Shown one piece after another: positions 1 through 5,658 of a stretch of 5,658 nucleotides of DNA. Each line of letters starts with the position of its first letter. Within the stretch, counting starts at the first letter, position 1. The stretch is from Hydrogenovibrio sp. UBA654 (GTDB taxonomy: Bacteria > Pseudomonadota > Gammaproteobacteria > Thiomicrospirales > Thiomicrospiraceae), in assembly GCA_002299585.1 (NCBI GenBank), contig DBOE01000047.1:1-5658 (forward strand), read 5' to 3'. The position numbers were made by a program, and so were the translations under genes. The notes under the pieces were generated by a model, which did not search any database, was not told the DNA's origin, and was given only the letters and a program-made list of their open reading frames with translations.

Positions 1-72
1 GAATTTAACGGAAGTTGTCGTGCATTTTTGTCAGCATAAAATAATCATACTTGTTCAGTTTCTCCTTAACAA

Positions 73-537
73 TTAATCTAAGGGTAATGCTGGTTTATTA
101 ATTACTTCTCGTAGTACAAAGCTTGTGTGTAACTCGCTTACCCCTGCTATTTTTGTTATATGATTTAGTAAAATATCTTGATATTGTTCTAAATCTTTTA
201 CTACTACTTTTAGTTGATAATCGGCGGACTGCCCAGTTAATAGTAAACACTCTATTACATTTGGGATTTTATCTACTGCCCTTTCAAACTCTACAAACCT
301 TGTTTGAGTATGCTTATCTACTGAAATTTGTAATAAAGCCGTCATAGCCAAATCTAATTTTTTAGCATCTAATATTGTTCTGTAACCCAAAATAAACCCT
401 GACTCTTCTAAGGCTTTAAAACGACGCAAACAAGCAGAAGGAGACAACCCGACTAAATCCGCTAGATTTTGATTAGTTAAACGGGCATTTTTTTGGATTA
501 AATTTAGAATTTTCTTGTCTGTTTTATCTAATTTCAT
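73..537 (-). CDS. Lrp/AsnC family transcriptional regulator
   Basis: This 154-residue protein has the standard two-part layout and usual length of a feast/famine (Lrp/AsnC) regulator. The N-terminal winged helix-turn-helix spans about residues 3-52, with the family signature LSPSACLRR at 31-39 followed by LEESGFILGY. The C-terminal RAM effector-binding and oligomerisation domain spans about 65-145, with TGQSADYQLKV at 101-111 matching the glycine-x-x-D-Y turn of Lrp. Such proteins bind DNA as dimers to octamers and usually sense an amino acid; the ligand cannot be read from sequence. The ATG follows only a weak purine stretch (AAGAGAGA on the minus strand, about 11 nt upstream). Alignment with Lrp supports this start, since little sequence precedes the first helix. 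It is divergent from leuA with 156 bp between them, so leuA and its own promoter are likely targets. Family assignment is secure; equivalence to Lrp itself rather than another paralogue is not. Confidence 0.93.
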   Translation of the reverse strand: MKLDKTDKKILNLIQKNARLTNQNLADLVGLSPSACLRRFKALEESGFILGYRTILDAKKLDLAMTALLQISVDKHTQTRFVEFERAVDKIPNVIECLLLTGQSADYQLKVVVKDLEQYQDILLNHITKIAGVSELHTSFVLREVINKPALPLD

Positions 538-563
538 TCTTTATACTATCTCTCTTAAGGATT

Positions 564-645
564 ATTGTGCAATATATTACTACAAATTTATGCTTTTACA
601 AAAATTTAATGCTAAACATGTCTTTATGTGTTGTAATATTGCAAT
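564..645. promoter_or_regulatory. Paired AT-rich dyads in the lrp-like/leuA divergent region (operator candidate)
   Basis: Two related segments lie in opposite orientation. Positions 564-580 read ATTGTGCAATATATTAC. Positions 633-645 read GTAATATTGCAAT, whose reverse complement ATTGCAATATTAC is the same sequence with two small deletions. The left site is roughly symmetric by itself (TTGT, then AATATATT, then ACAA, 565-585, arms offset by one base). A spacing of about 65-70 bp between an AT-rich dyad and its inverted relative would suit an oligomeric, DNA-wrapping Lrp-type protein. The repeat is seen directly; the role as operator is inference. Confidence 0.4.
574..601 (-). promoter_or_regulatory. 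Possible promoter of the lrp-like gene
   Basis: On the minus strand a TTGTAA -35-like hexamer (plus positions 596-601) is separated by 16 bp from TAATAT (574-579), leaving about 37 bp to the ATG at 537. Both hexamers match consensus at only four of six positions. The -10 element sits inside the left dyad, which would fit autoregulation by the encoded protein. AT-rich sequence makes chance matches common, so this is tentative. Confidence 0.3.
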
Positions 646-693
646 CTTATTCTACCTATAACAGCGTAAAATACTGACCTAGGGAGACTTTAA

Positions 694-2319
694 ATGAATC
701 ATACTAAATACAGACCAACAATTACACCAAACTTGCCTAATCGCCAATGGCCAAATAAGCGTTTAACTAAGGCACCAATTTGGGCAAGCGTTGATTTGCG
801 TGATGGCAACCAAGCTTTAGCTAAACCGATGAGTGTTAATCAAAAACTACAATTATGGCAAAAACTAGTAGAAATTGGTTTTAAAACTATTGAGATTGGC
901 TTTCCTTCTGCTAGTAAAGATGAATTTGATTTTACTCGCCATTTAATCGAAAACAAGCTTATTCCTGATGATGTTACTATACAAGTTTTAGTACAAGCAA
1001 GAGAACATTTAATTGCCAAAACTTATGATTCTTTGGTTGGGGTTAAGCAGGCAATAGTTCATGTTTATAATTCTACCTCCTCCATTCAGCGCGAAAAGGT
1101 TTTTTATAAAACGAAGGACGAAATAAAACAAATGGCAGTACAAGGGGCAAAATGGGTGCAGGAATATTCTTTGCCCTACCCCGAGACTAATTGGCAGTTC
1201 CAATACTCTCCAGAGAGCTTTTCACAAACAGAAACTGATTATGCCGTAGAGGTTTGCCAAGCAGTAATGTCAGTATGGCAACCAACACCCAAAAAACCAT
1301 GTATTTTAAATTTACCTGCTACGGTTGAGGTTACTTCTCCTAATCGTTTTGCGGATCAAATTGAGTATTTTATTAGTAAATTGCCAAATCGTGACAGTGC
1401 TATTATTTCATTACACACGCATAATGACCGTGGTTGTGCAGTGGCTGCATCCGAACTAGGGATTTTGGCAGGGGCTGAACGAATAGAAGGCACATTACTT
1501 GGCAATGGTGAAAGAACAGGTAATATGGATATAGTAACCTTAGCTATGAATTTTTTTAGTGAGGGAATTGATCCCGAACTAGACCTATCTGAGCCTAGCA
1601 AATGGATACCTGTCTTGGAAGATATAACTAATATAAAAACTCATCTAAGGCACCCTTGGGTTGGTGAGGAGGTTTATACAGCTTACTCTGGTAGTCATCA
1701 AGATGCCATCCGCAAAAGCATTGGTGCCAAAGAAGAAGATGGTAGCTGGAAGGTAGCTTATTTGCCAATTGACCCGCAAGATATTGGTAGAAGTTACGAA
1801 GCAATTATTAGGGTAAACACCCAATCAGGCAAAGCAGGATCCGCCTTTATTTTAGAGCAAGAATATGGTTTAAAATTGCCCTATTGGGTTGCTCAAGATT
1901 TTGCACCAACCGCACAAGCATGTGCAGAAAAAAACCGTGGCATAGTTAGCCACGAAGATTTATTTAAGTCTTTTAAAACTCACTATAAAATAGACGCTGA
2001 TCAAAACAAAGTAACTAACTACCAAATAAATCGCCATGATGACAAAGATATTTTAACCATTGAAATAAACTCAAAAATATTAACTGGCGAAGGCAATGGA
2101 GCTTTAAGTGCTTTATGTAATGCTTTACAACAACATCTTAATAAAAAGTTTGATGTTATAGATTACAGCGAACACTCCATGCAACAAGGTAAAGACTCAA
2201 AAGCTATTGCCTATGTACATATGCAAGTTGATGGTAATAGGTTTATTGGGGTAGCTAAAGCTAAAGATACCGTAACCGCTCTTGTTTTAGCCGTACTTTC
2301 AACGGATAAACCAATATAA
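694..2319 (+). CDS. leuA: 2-isopropylmalate synthase (LeuA, longer LeuA2-like type)
   Basis: This enzyme condenses acetyl-CoA with 2-oxoisovalerate to give 2-isopropylmalate, the committed step of leucine synthesis in the cytoplasm. The 541 residues show the DRE-TIM/HMGL-like barrel: [10 protein letters not shown] at 33-42 (catalytic Arg36, metal ligand Asp37), HTHNDRG at 241-247 (metal ligands His241 and His243) and [10 protein letters not shown] at 270-279 (likely ligand Asn277). The subdomain motif [11 protein letters not shown] is at 331-341. A C-terminal LeuA regulatory (leucine-binding, dimerisation) domain covers about 440-541. The N-terminal KYRP segment and overall length resemble the Mycobacterium/Pseudomonas/yeast-type LeuA rather than the roughly 520-residue E. 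coli class. The ATG is preceded by AGGGAGA (681-687) with a 6-nt spacer. TATAAC at 657-662 is a possible -10, but I see no convincing -35. No attenuator leader peptide or T-box is visible. It stands alone, without leuBCD. Confidence 0.95.
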   Translation: MNHTKYRPTITPNLPNRQWPNKRLTKAPIWASVDLRDGNQALAKPMSVNQKLQLWQKLVEIGFKTIEIGFPSASKDEFDFTRHLIENKLIPDDVTIQVLVQAREHLIAKTYDSLVGVKQAIVHVYNSTSSIQREKVFYKTKDEIKQMAVQGAKWVQEYSLPYPETNWQFQYSPESFSQTETDYAVEVCQAVMSVWQPTPKKPCILNLPATVEVTSPNRFADQIEYFISKLPNRDSAIISLHTHNDRGCAVAASELGILAGAERIEGTLLGNGERTGNMDIVTLAMNFFSEGIDPELDLSEPSKWIPVLEDITNIKTHLRHPWVGEEVYTAYSGSHQDAIRKSIGAKEEDGSWKVAYLPIDPQDIGRSYEAIIRVNTQSGKAGSAFILEQEYGLKLPYWVAQDFAPTAQACAEKNRGIVSHEDLFKSFKTHYKIDADQNKVTNYQINRHDDKDILTIEINSKILTGEGNGALSALCNALQQHLNKKFDVIDYSEHSMQQGKDSKAIAYVHMQVDGNRFIGVAKAKDTVTALVLAVLSTDKPI

Positions 2320-2387
2320 AGCAGGCATTAAATTTGCATCACTATCGCAATTAATTTAAGGAGCCTCTAATTAAGTATCATAAAATT

Positions 2388-2508
2388 CTGTGGAGCTTTT
2401 AGCCTATCAATTCTAGGCATGTGTTGCAGGAAATAGCTAGTATTGTCAAAATACATAACGACGAAGTGATAGGCTAGAAGCCACGTCCTACAGGGCTTAG
2501 CCAAGTTT
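2388..2508 (-). repeat. Palindromic dispersed repeat, copy A (about 120 bp)
   Basis: This intergenic element has a 15-bp inverted repeat with one G-T pair: GCTTTTAGCCTATCA at 2395-2409 against TGATAGGCTAGAAGC at 2467-2481. Outer ends are also related: CTGTGGAG begins at 2388, and on the minus strand CTGTAGGA ends the other side (2486-2493). Small internal hairpins are GCCTA-N7-TAGGC (2402-2418) and GGCT-AGA-AGCC (2472-2482). The minus-strand reading of 2441-2508 aligns end to end with 5431-5500 on the plus strand, with about 85% matches and a few gaps. Shared blocks include TTTTGACAATA and CGTGGCTT, plus a near-identical 13-mer (CTTAGCCAAGTTT here). No transposase gene lies nearby. The strand was assigned relative to copy B. 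It may be a MITE, a REP/BIME-like element or a transcribed hairpin; the family name is unknown to me. Confidence 0.75.
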
Positions 2509-2522
2509 GGTCTGGTTTTGGT

Positions 2523-2552
2523 TTGTAATTTGATTTTAATTTTTGTTATAAT
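2523..2552 (+). promoter_or_regulatory. Promoter for argC (extended -10)
   Basis: A perfect TATAAT at 2547-2552 is preceded by TG one base upstream (TGTTATAAT, an extended -10). TTGTAA at 2523-2528 gives a partial -35 (four of six) with an 18-bp spacer. Transcription would begin near 2559, about 35 nt before the argC ATG. It lies just downstream of repeat copy A, so the repeat should not be part of the argC transcript from this promoter. Confidence 0.6.
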
Positions 2553-2593
2553 TTATCTTCAAATTATATTTTCAAGTCTAAAAAAGAAAGGTT

Positions 2594-3643
2594 ATGTTCA
2601 ATAAAAAAATAAAAATTGCTATAGTTGGTGGCACTGGTTATACAGGGGTTGAGCTGTTACGCTTATTAGCAAACCACCCTAATGCAGAATTAGTAGCTAT
2701 TACTTCTCGTAGTGAAGATGGGGTTAATGTTGCTGACATGTTCCCTAACCTGCGTGATTTTTTTGATATAGCTTTTTCAGTGCCTGATTTATCTGTATTA
2801 AAAAAATGTGATTTGGTGTTTTTTGCTACTCCACACGGAGTGGCTATGAGCATGGCTCCTGATTTAATAAAAGCTGGCGTAAAAATAATTGATTTAGCGG
2901 CAGATTTTAGAATTATAGATATAGCAGTTTGGGAGCAATGGTATGGTATGCAACATACTTGTCCAGAAATTATGACTGAAGTGGTTTATGGCTTGCCAGA
3001 ATTAAATCGGCAAGCTATTAAAACCGCAAAAATAGTAGCTAACCCTGGTTGTTATCCTACGGCGGTGCAATTAGGTTTTCAGCCATTATTAGAAGCTGGT
3101 TTAGTTGATGTTAAAGATTTAATTGCGGATGGCAAATCTGGGGTTAGTGGTGCGGGTAGAGGAGCAAATGTGGCTTTTTTAGCGGCAGAAACTGCAGAGG
3201 GGTTTAAAGCTTATGCCGTCAATGGACATCGTCATCAACCAGAAATGGTACAAGGGCTAGAGTTAATGGCTAATGAAAGTGTTAATCTGACTTTTGTGCC
3301 GCATCTTGTACCGATGATTAGAGGTATAGAGACTACTTTGTATGCCAATTTAACTATGCAGATAAACGCTAGTGAATTGCAGAATTTATTTGAAGATTTT
3401 TATAAAAATGAACCATTTGTTGATGTCATGCCTAGTGGCAGTTTACCAGATACCAGAATGGTAAAGGGTTCAAACATGGTCAAAATGGCAGTTTACCAAC
3501 TGGCAAATAGCAATAAAGTTGTGGTAACGGTGGTGATTGATAATTTGGTTAAAGGTGCATCAGGTCAAGCCATACAAAATATGAACCTTATGTTTGAGAT
3601 GGCTGAAAAAGAAGGTTTAAATCAGCTAGCTTTATTACCTTAA
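2594..3643 (+). CDS. argC: N-acetyl-gamma-glutamyl-phosphate reductase
   Basis: ArgC reduces N-acetylglutamyl phosphate with NADPH to N-acetylglutamate semialdehyde, the third step of arginine synthesis. At 349 residues it has the usual length of the long ArgC type. The N-terminal Rossmann fold opens with VGGTGYTG at 11-18, and FFATPHG at 76-82 is a family motif. The catalytic cysteine is Cys153 in NPGCYPTA (150-157). The active-site histidine region is NGHRHQPE (210-217), with KSGVSGAGR at 181-189. The C-terminal NADP-binding stretch [14 protein letters not shown] lies at 318-331. All key residues are intact. The start is the first ATG in frame ahead of the Rossmann strand; its Shine-Dalgarno is unusually close (AAGG at 2588-2591, two bases before ATG), with a wider GA-rich run behind it. 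erpA follows after 39 bp on the same strand. Confidence 0.97.
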   Translation: MFNKKIKIAIVGGTGYTGVELLRLLANHPNAELVAITSRSEDGVNVADMFPNLRDFFDIAFSVPDLSVLKKCDLVFFATPHGVAMSMAPDLIKAGVKIIDLAADFRIIDIAVWEQWYGMQHTCPEIMTEVVYGLPELNRQAIKTAKIVANPGCYPTAVQLGFQPLLEAGLVDVKDLIADGKSGVSGAGRGANVAFLAAETAEGFKAYAVNGHRHQPEMVQGLELMANESVNLTFVPHLVPMIRGIETTLYANLTMQINASELQNLFEDFYKNEPFVDVMPSGSLPDTRMVKGSNMVKMAVYQLANSNKVVVTVVIDNLVKGASGQAIQNMNLMFEMAEKEGLNQLALLP

Positions 3644-3650
3644 CTTTCGG

Positions 3651-3656
3651 TATAAT
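3651..3656 (+). promoter_or_regulatory. Possible internal promoter (-10) for erpA
   Basis: A perfect TATAAT lies 7 bp after the argC stop codon. It would start transcription near 3663, just upstream of the GAGGAGA ribosome binding site of erpA. No good -35 is seen at 16-18 bp (best candidates TAGCTT or AGCTTT), so it would be weak or activator-dependent. It could allow erpA expression independent of argC. Confidence 0.4.
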
Positions 3657-3682
3657 GAGTCATTGGTATAGAGGAGAGTATT

Positions 3683-4024
3683 ATGGAAGCATTAGCAAAA
3701 CCAGTTGATTTTACAGAAGCTGCCGCTGCTAAGGTTAGTGGTTTAATTGAAGATGAAGGTAATCCTGAGTTAAAATTAAGAGTTTATATTTCAGGTGGAG
3801 GATGTTCTGGATTTCAATATGGCTTTACTTTTGATGAAAGCCAGACCGATGATGATACTGTGGTTGAAAAAGATGGGGTTAGACTAATGATAGACCCGAT
3901 GAGTTTTCAGTATTTAGTGGGAGCAAAAATAGATTACCTAGAAGATTTACAAGGTGCTAGATTTGTAATAGAAAACCCAAATGCTTCTACTACTTGTGGT
4001 TGTGGCTCTTCATTTAGTCCGTAA
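3683..4024 (+). CDS. erpA: A-type iron-sulfur cluster carrier (ErpA)
   Basis: This 113-residue protein is an A-type Fe-S carrier (HesB/IscA/ErpA family), which receives clusters from the Isc or Suf scaffold and passes them to apo-enzymes. The three cluster-ligating cysteines are present: Cys41 in [12 protein letters not shown] (38-49), and Cys105 and Cys107 in TTCGCGSSF near the C-terminus. The segment [31 protein letters not shown] (about 71-101) is typical of ErpA; choice over IscA or SufA rests on this similarity, on the acidic insert DESQTDDD (51-58) and on placement after argC rather than in an isc or suf cluster. As I recall, argC-erpA adjacency is common in beta- and some gammaproteobacteria. 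A strong Shine-Dalgarno GAGGAGA (3671-3677) stands 5 nt before the ATG. The gene is followed by a terminator. Confidence 0.93.
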   Translation: MEALAKPVDFTEAAAAKVSGLIEDEGNPELKLRVYISGGGCSGFQYGFTFDESQTDDDTVVEKDGVRLMIDPMSFQYLVGAKIDYLEDLQGARFVIENPNASTTCGCGSSFSP

Positions 4025-4037
4025 TTTTATTCAATAC

Positions 4038-4073
4038 AGGTTCTTTTTTAGTTATATAAGAACCTATCTTTTT
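4038..4073 (+). terminator. Intrinsic terminator after erpA
   Basis: A perfect 8-bp inverted repeat, AGGTTCTT (4038-4045) and AAGAACCT (4058-4065), with a 12-nt loop is followed within three bases by a T5 tract (4069-4073). This is the form of a rho-independent terminator starting 14 bp after the erpA stop codon. It ends the argC-erpA unit and lies only 10 bp upstream of the next ATG, so citrate synthase either depends on read-through or has a promoter that overlaps the terminator. TATATA at 4053-4058 in the loop is a weak -10 candidate. Confidence 0.72.
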
Positions 4074-4083
4074 AGAGAAAATT

Positions 4084-5235
4084 ATGCAATATATTCCAGG
4101 TTTAGCAGGCGTTCCGGCAACGGAGTCTGAAATTTCTTTTATTGATGGTCAAAAAGGTCTATTGACCTATCGTGGCTATAACATTATGGAGCTTGCTGAG
4201 CGCTCTTCTTTTGAGGAGACAACCCTATTACTTTTATTTGGTAGTTTGCCTACTCAAGCAGAATTTGATGAGTTTGATAATGCTTTAAAAGATTCTCGAC
4301 GGGTTAAGTTTAACATCCGTAATATTATGGAAAATTTGCCTTCAACCACTCATCCTATGCACATGTTGCAAGTAGTGGTAGCTAGTTTGGCTAGTTTTTA
4401 CCCGAGTACCGAGTATATGAAAGGCGGTACTGAAAATCAACAATATGTAAATGATGTAACGGTTAAAATTATTTCACATATGGCAACTTTGGTAGCGATG
4501 TGGGAACATATGCGTAATGGTTATAAGCCTATAGACCCTAGGCAAGATTTATCTTATGCCGAAAACTTTTTATATATGGTTACAGGTAAAGAACCCGATA
4601 AAGATTGGGCGAGGCTATTAGATGCTTGTTTAATTTTGCATGCGGAACACACTATTAATGCTTCTACCTTCACTACTATGGTTACAGGTTCTACCTTAGC
4701 GAACCCTTGCTCTGTTATTGCTTCAGCTATAGCTTCTTTATCAGGGCCATTACATGGTGGAGCCAACCAAAAAGTAATTGAAATGCTTGAAGAGATAGAA
4801 AGTCCTGAAAATGCCCGTGCTTATATTGAAGATAGGTTAAAAAATAATAAAGTTATTTGGGGAATGGGGCATAGGGAGTATAAAACTAAAGATCCACGAG
4901 CGACAATTTTACAAAAACTATCCGATAACTTATTGGAAAAGAAAACAGGAAGGTTGAGCAAAACATTTAAAACGGCAATGGAAGTAGAAAAAGTTTGTGA
5001 AGAATTATTAGGGCATAAGGGAGTTTATCCAAATGTAGATTTTTACTCAGGAATTTTATACAAAGAAATGGGCTTTGATGCCGGTTTGTTTACCCCTATT
5101 TTTGCAGTCGCTAGATCTGCTGGTTGGATGGCTCACTGGCGTGAACAACTACAAAATAACAAAATATTCAGACCCACTCAAGTATATACAGGCGTGGGTA
5201 ATTCTTGTTATATTCCGATAGAAAAACGCTCTTAG
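4084..5235 (+). CDS. gltA: Citrate synthase, short (about 380-residue) form
   Basis: The product condenses oxaloacetate with acetyl-CoA to form citrate. The catalytic triad is intact by comparison with pig and E. coli enzymes: His224 in SGPLHGGAN (220-228), His263 in GMGHREYKTKDPRA (260-273) and Asp319 in NVDFYSG (317-323). The C-terminal RSAGWMAHWREQ (344-355) carries arginine and histidine residues of the citrate/CoA site. At 383 residues it lacks the roughly 45-residue N-terminal extension of the 427-residue hexameric, NADH-sensitive E. coli type, and begins directly at IPGLAGVPATES. This short form resembles dimeric citrate synthases of Gram-positives and archaea and also 2-methylcitrate synthase (PrpC). 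No prpB, prpD or acnD is visible beside it, so citrate synthase is favoured without excluding PrpC activity. The ribosome binding site is weak (AGAGA, 4074-4078). The gene appears monocistronic, with a terminator on its 5' side and no gene for over 400 bp after it. Confidence 0.92.
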   Translation: MQYIPGLAGVPATESEISFIDGQKGLLTYRGYNIMELAERSSFEETTLLLLFGSLPTQAEFDEFDNALKDSRRVKFNIRNIMENLPSTTHPMHMLQVVVASLASFYPSTEYMKGGTENQQYVNDVTVKIISHMATLVAMWEHMRNGYKPIDPRQDLSYAENFLYMVTGKEPDKDWARLLDACLILHAEHTINASTFTTMVTGSTLANPCSVIASAIASLSGPLHGGANQKVIEMLEEIESPENARAYIEDRLKNNKVIWGMGHREYKTKDPRATILQKLSDNLLEKKTGRLSKTFKTAMEVEKVCEELLGHKGVYPNVDFYSGILYKEMGFDAGLFTPIFAVARSAGWMAHWREQLQNNKIFRPTQVYTGVGNSCYIPIEKRS

Positions 5236-5252
5236 TTATTCAAATATTCACT

Positions 5253-5276
5253 GGGGAGTTTGGTTTACCCCCCCCC
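5253..5276. other. G4/C9 segment after gltA
   Basis: GGGG at 5253-5256 is followed 11 bases later by a run of nine C (5268-5276), which is striking in such AT-rich DNA. The two could pair as a short GC stem 18 bp after the gltA stop codon, but no T tract directly follows on the plus strand, so it is not a standard terminator. The C9 run is also a likely site of slippage or sequencing length error. Confidence 0.5.
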
Positions 5277-5329
5277 TATTCATGCATAAATTTTAAGAAT
5301 TTTTGAACAACTCTAACTATATGGAGGCA

Positions 5330-5346
5330 CTTAATCACCGATTAAG
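5330..5346. repeat. Perfect 7-bp hairpin (CTTAATC-ACC-GATTAAG)
   Basis: CTTAATC (5330-5336) and GATTAAG (5340-5346) form a perfect inverted repeat with a 3-nt loop, four bases after GGAG (5323-5326). No T tract follows, so it is not a clear terminator. It sits at the left side of the repeat-bearing stretch and may belong to a degraded repeat unit. GGAGGCACTTA (5323-5333) also resembles the reverse complement of 5440-5449 (GGAGGTCTTA), with one base inserted and one changed. Confidence 0.45.
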
Positions 5347-5430
5347 ATTCTGGCAACGCCAAGTTTTCAGCGTCAAGGCATCATTTTGCAATAATAGCTA
5401 TAGTGTAAAAAATGATAACTCAGAGGTGCT

Positions 5431-5540
5431 AAATTTGGCTAAGACCTCCCTTATGGCGTGGCTTATAGCCCATCACTCGTTGTTATGCCTTTTGACAATA
5501 GCCCAGGGCAAACGCATATAAATAATCTCTAAAACAATAA
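5431..5540 (+). repeat. Palindromic dispersed repeat, copy B (inverted relative to copy A)
   Basis: Positions 5431-5500 match the reverse complement of 2441-2508 along their whole length. Shared features are the 13-mer AAATTTGGCTAAG (one mismatch), CGTGGCTT, the mini-hairpin GGCT-N3-AGCC (5460-5470), ATCACT, GTTATG and TTTTGACAATA. Weaker similarity continues to about 5540: GCAAACGCAT here against GCAACACAT in copy A, then CTAAAA in both. The terminal inverted repeat of copy A is largely eroded here. The stretch from 5236 to 5658 contains no credible protein gene; this repeat, the C9 tract, the hairpin at 5330 and the edge elements are all I can see in it. Confidence 0.7.
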
Positions 5541-5602
5541 GTTACGACTGTAAAATGCAAAAAAAAACATAAGGTAATCTCCGCAATTAAATAAAATAAC
5601 TC

Positions 5603-5642
5603 TTGACAAGGTTTTTTACGATAAAAGATGCATTTATTGCAT
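5603..5642 (+). promoter_or_regulatory. Consensus -35 hexamer and dyad at the right edge
   Basis: TTGACA at 5603-5608 is a perfect -35 hexamer, but the best -10 at a usable distance is poor (AAAGAT at 5624-5629, 15-bp spacer). Overlapping the expected start region is a perfect dyad, ATGCA-N5-TGCAT (5628-5642), which has the size of a repressor or activator site. Together they suggest a regulated promoter for a gene beyond the window end. No start codon with a ribosome binding site is visible before 5658. Confidence 0.32.
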
Positions 5643-5658
5643 GCAGTAATAACTTAGC

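Noticed and set aside
1..72. Possible gene end at the left edge (plus frame 1 open to TAA at 37-39; plus frame 2 open to 74-76), and short minus-strand frames after AAGGAG
   Set aside because: Only 12-24 codons are visible and none is recognisable. The minus-strand AAGGAG (plus 62-67) is followed by ATG only 13 nt away, in a frame that stops after five codons.
646..693. Leucine attenuator, T-box or riboswitch leader before leuA
   Set aside because: The space is too short. I see no leader peptide rich in leucine codons and no terminator hairpin ahead of the ATG.
1009..1601. Minus-strand open frames inside leuA, and similar ones inside argC and gltA
   Set aside because: They lie wholly within well-supported genes on the other strand and show no domain or ribosome binding site; they are shadows of the real genes.
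2351..2374. TTAATT...AATTAA dyad with GGAGCCTC core after leuA, as a terminator
   Set aside because: The arms are AT-only, the inner GC part leaves almost no loop, and no T tract follows, so a terminator call is not supported.
2388..2508. CRISPR array or tRNA-like element
   Set aside because: There is a single palindromic unit with no regularly spaced direct repeats, and it lacks the acceptor/T-arm pattern of a tRNA.
5253..5276. G4/C9 pairing as the gltA terminator
   Set aside because: The stem is at most four or five pairs and is not followed by a T run; the next T-rich stretch starts about 15 bp later.
5303..5521. A 72-codon open frame with a TTG start after gltA
   Set aside because: It has no Shine-Dalgarno, no recognisable domain, and most of its length is the translation of the dispersed repeat and its flank. 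Similar spurious frames are expected in every repeat copy.

Overview
The window reads as ordinary chromosomal core-metabolism sequence from a low-GC proteobacterium (AT-rich by eye, about 35-38% G+C, not counted). The argC-erpA neighbourhood, an Lrp/AsnC regulator, the longer LeuA type and the ErpA sequence point to a beta/gammaproteobacterial lineage. The AT bias and compact layout would fit the sulfur-oxidising SUP05/Thioglobus/bivalve-symbiont group, but that placement is inference from recall, not something the sequence proves.

Layout: an Lrp/AsnC-type regulator (73-537, minus) is transcribed divergently from a 2-isopropylmalate synthase gene (694-2319, plus). The 156-bp space between them holds two related AT-rich dyads that look like operator candidates. 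A 274-bp gap follows, containing a palindromic repeat (about 2388-2508) and a good extended -10 promoter. Next come argC (2594-3643) and, 39 bp later, erpA (3683-4024), with a possible internal promoter for erpA. An intrinsic terminator (4038-4073) separates erpA from a short-form citrate synthase gene (4084-5235). The last 423 bp (5236-5658) carry no convincing gene. They hold a C9 tract, a small perfect hairpin, a second inverted copy of the same dispersed repeat (about 5431-5540), and a -35-like element with a dyad at the right edge.

The genes link in central biosynthesis. Two are acetyl-CoA-condensing enzymes: LeuA commits carbon to leucine and citrate synthase commits carbon to 2-oxoglutarate and glutamate. 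Glutamate is the precursor of arginine, to which ArgC contributes. ErpA delivers Fe-S clusters; the next enzyme of leucine synthesis (LeuCD) and aconitase are both [4Fe-4S] enzymes. The divergent Lrp-type gene is a plausible amino-acid-responsive regulator of leuA and of itself.

I see no new multi-gene system. The least explained element is the roughly 110-120-bp palindromic repeat, present in two inverted, about 85% similar copies in the two longest intergenic gaps.
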